Positions 15,842 to 16,160 of a stretch of 16,160 nucleotides of DNA are shown in pieces. This DNA is from an uncultured Prevotellaceae bacterium (GTDB lineage Bacteria > Bacteroidota > Bacteroidia > Bacteroidales > Bacteroidaceae), in NCBI GenBank assembly GCA_946413885.1, contig CAMKMK010000023.1, positions 1-16,160 on the forward strand, written 5' to 3'. How positions within the stretch are numbered: the stretch's first letter is position 1; each line of letters begins with the position of its first letter. The position numbers and the translations under genes were made by a program. Under the pieces are notes generated by a model, which ran no database searches, was not told where the DNA came from, and saw only the letters and a list, made by a program, of their open reading frames with translations.

Positions 15842-15849
15842 TATATTTG
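15842..15849 (+). promoter_or_regulatory. Possible -7 box for the TonB-dependent receptor gene
   Basis: TATATTTG matches TAnnTTTG, followed by a leader of about 33 bases to the ATG at 15889. The -33 region is weak. It lies 12 bases from the opposing box at 15822-15829, so the two promoters probably overlap. Confidence 0.5.
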
Positions 15850-15851
15850 CA

Positions 15852-15864
15852 CATGTTTTACATG
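15852..15864. promoter_or_regulatory. Palindrome at the predicted receptor transcription start
   Basis: CATGT-TTT-ACATG is a perfect 5-bp dyad with a 3-base centre, sited 2 bases after the -7 box, where a repressor would cover the transcription start. It shares the half-site core ACAT with the palindrome ATGTACAT at 15825-15832. An operator role is inferred; short dyads in AT-rich DNA also arise by chance. Confidence 0.35.
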
Positions 15865-15888
15865 ATTTTCTGACAAAATATTACCCAA

Positions 15889-16160
15889 ATGAAAAGATTC
15901 GCATTTCTTTTATCTCTCTCAGTAGCTTCACAAAGCTTTGCTGTCAACGAGGGCACAGAGCCGATGGATACCTTGTCTCAAACGATGAACGAGGTAACGG
16001 TAACAGGCACTCGCAATCAAACTGATATCCGCCACTTGCCCATGACGATTTCAGTAGTCAATCGAGAACAATTGACTGCCAACGAGCGAGTCAACGTGTT
16101 GCCTACCCTGATGGAACAGGTTCCAAGCCTCATGGTGACAAGTCGTGGCGTGATGGGATA
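15889..16160 (+). CDS. TonB-dependent outer-membrane receptor, N-terminal part (3' end outside the window)
   Basis: The 90 visible codons give a signal peptide (MKRFAFLLSLSVASQSFA) with likely cleavage after SFA. A short linker follows, then a TonB-box-like stretch NEVTVTGTR near residues 34-42, and then the start of a plug domain: DIRHLPMTISVVNREQL, LMEQVPSLMVTSRG. There is no carboxypeptidase-like regulatory domain before the plug, unlike SusC proteins, so it more resembles receptors for siderophores, haem or cobalamin. The substrate cannot be told from this much. A -7 box at 15842-15849 fits this start. The 123-bp upstream spacer is too short, and lacks the features, for a cobalamin riboswitch. 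Confidence 0.9.
   Translation, partial: MKRFAFLLSLSVASQSFAVNEGTEPMDTLSQTMNEVTVTGTRNQTDIRHLPMTISVVNREQLTANERVNVLPTLMEQVPSLMVTSRGVMG

Noticed and set aside
15766..15888. Cobalamin riboswitch upstream of the TonB-dependent receptor
   Set aside because: The spacer is 123 bases and largely taken up by promoter boxes; no B12-box-like conserved core is visible.

Overview
The window is chromosomal core DNA from a member of the Bacteroidota, most likely order Bacteroidales and perhaps a Prevotella-like genus. Three things point there. Intergenic spaces carry the phylum's -7 promoter box TAnnTTTG instead of sigma-70 hexamers. Several proteins are of types typical of the phylum: an OstA-like protein, tandem PpiC foldases, a RecQ extended at its C-terminus and a trigger factor with a weak FKBP domain. 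Strong Shine-Dalgarno sequences are also largely absent. The genus is an inference. I saw no rRNA, tRNA, CRISPR array, insertion sequence, prophage or other mobile DNA.

Left block (1 to 13309, all minus strand). In transcription order it reads lptB, tig, clpP, clpX, recQ, guaB, a PpiC foldase, a SurA-like foldase, an OstA-like protein and a small membrane protein cut by the left edge. Promoter boxes and one clear terminator suggest these transcription units: lptB; tig-clpP-clpX, ending at the hairpin at 8797-8823; recQ; guaB; and the envelope group ppiC-surA-ostA-small protein. Tig, ClpP and ClpX form a protein folding and degradation unit. LptB, the OstA-like protein and the two periplasmic foldases are all outer-membrane assembly or LPS-transport factors. 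recQ and guaB are housekeeping genes lying between them.

Right block (13413 to 16160). A divergent promoter region separates lptB from mlaE-mlaF on the plus strand. These two encode the permease and ATPase of an Mla-type phospholipid transporter and overlap by 4 bases. A minus-strand gene for an exported, probably beta-barrel protein of unknown function converges on them. Divergent from that gene is the start of a TonB-dependent receptor, cut by the right edge. Their shared 123-bp spacer holds a -7 box on each strand and two small palindromes that could be operators.

No intergenic gap exceeds 300 bases. I found no convincing new defence or mobile system. The items most worth a second look are regulatory (the shared extended promoter, the structured tig-clpP spacer, the lptB start problem and the receptor-side palindromes), plus two uncharacterised envelope proteins.
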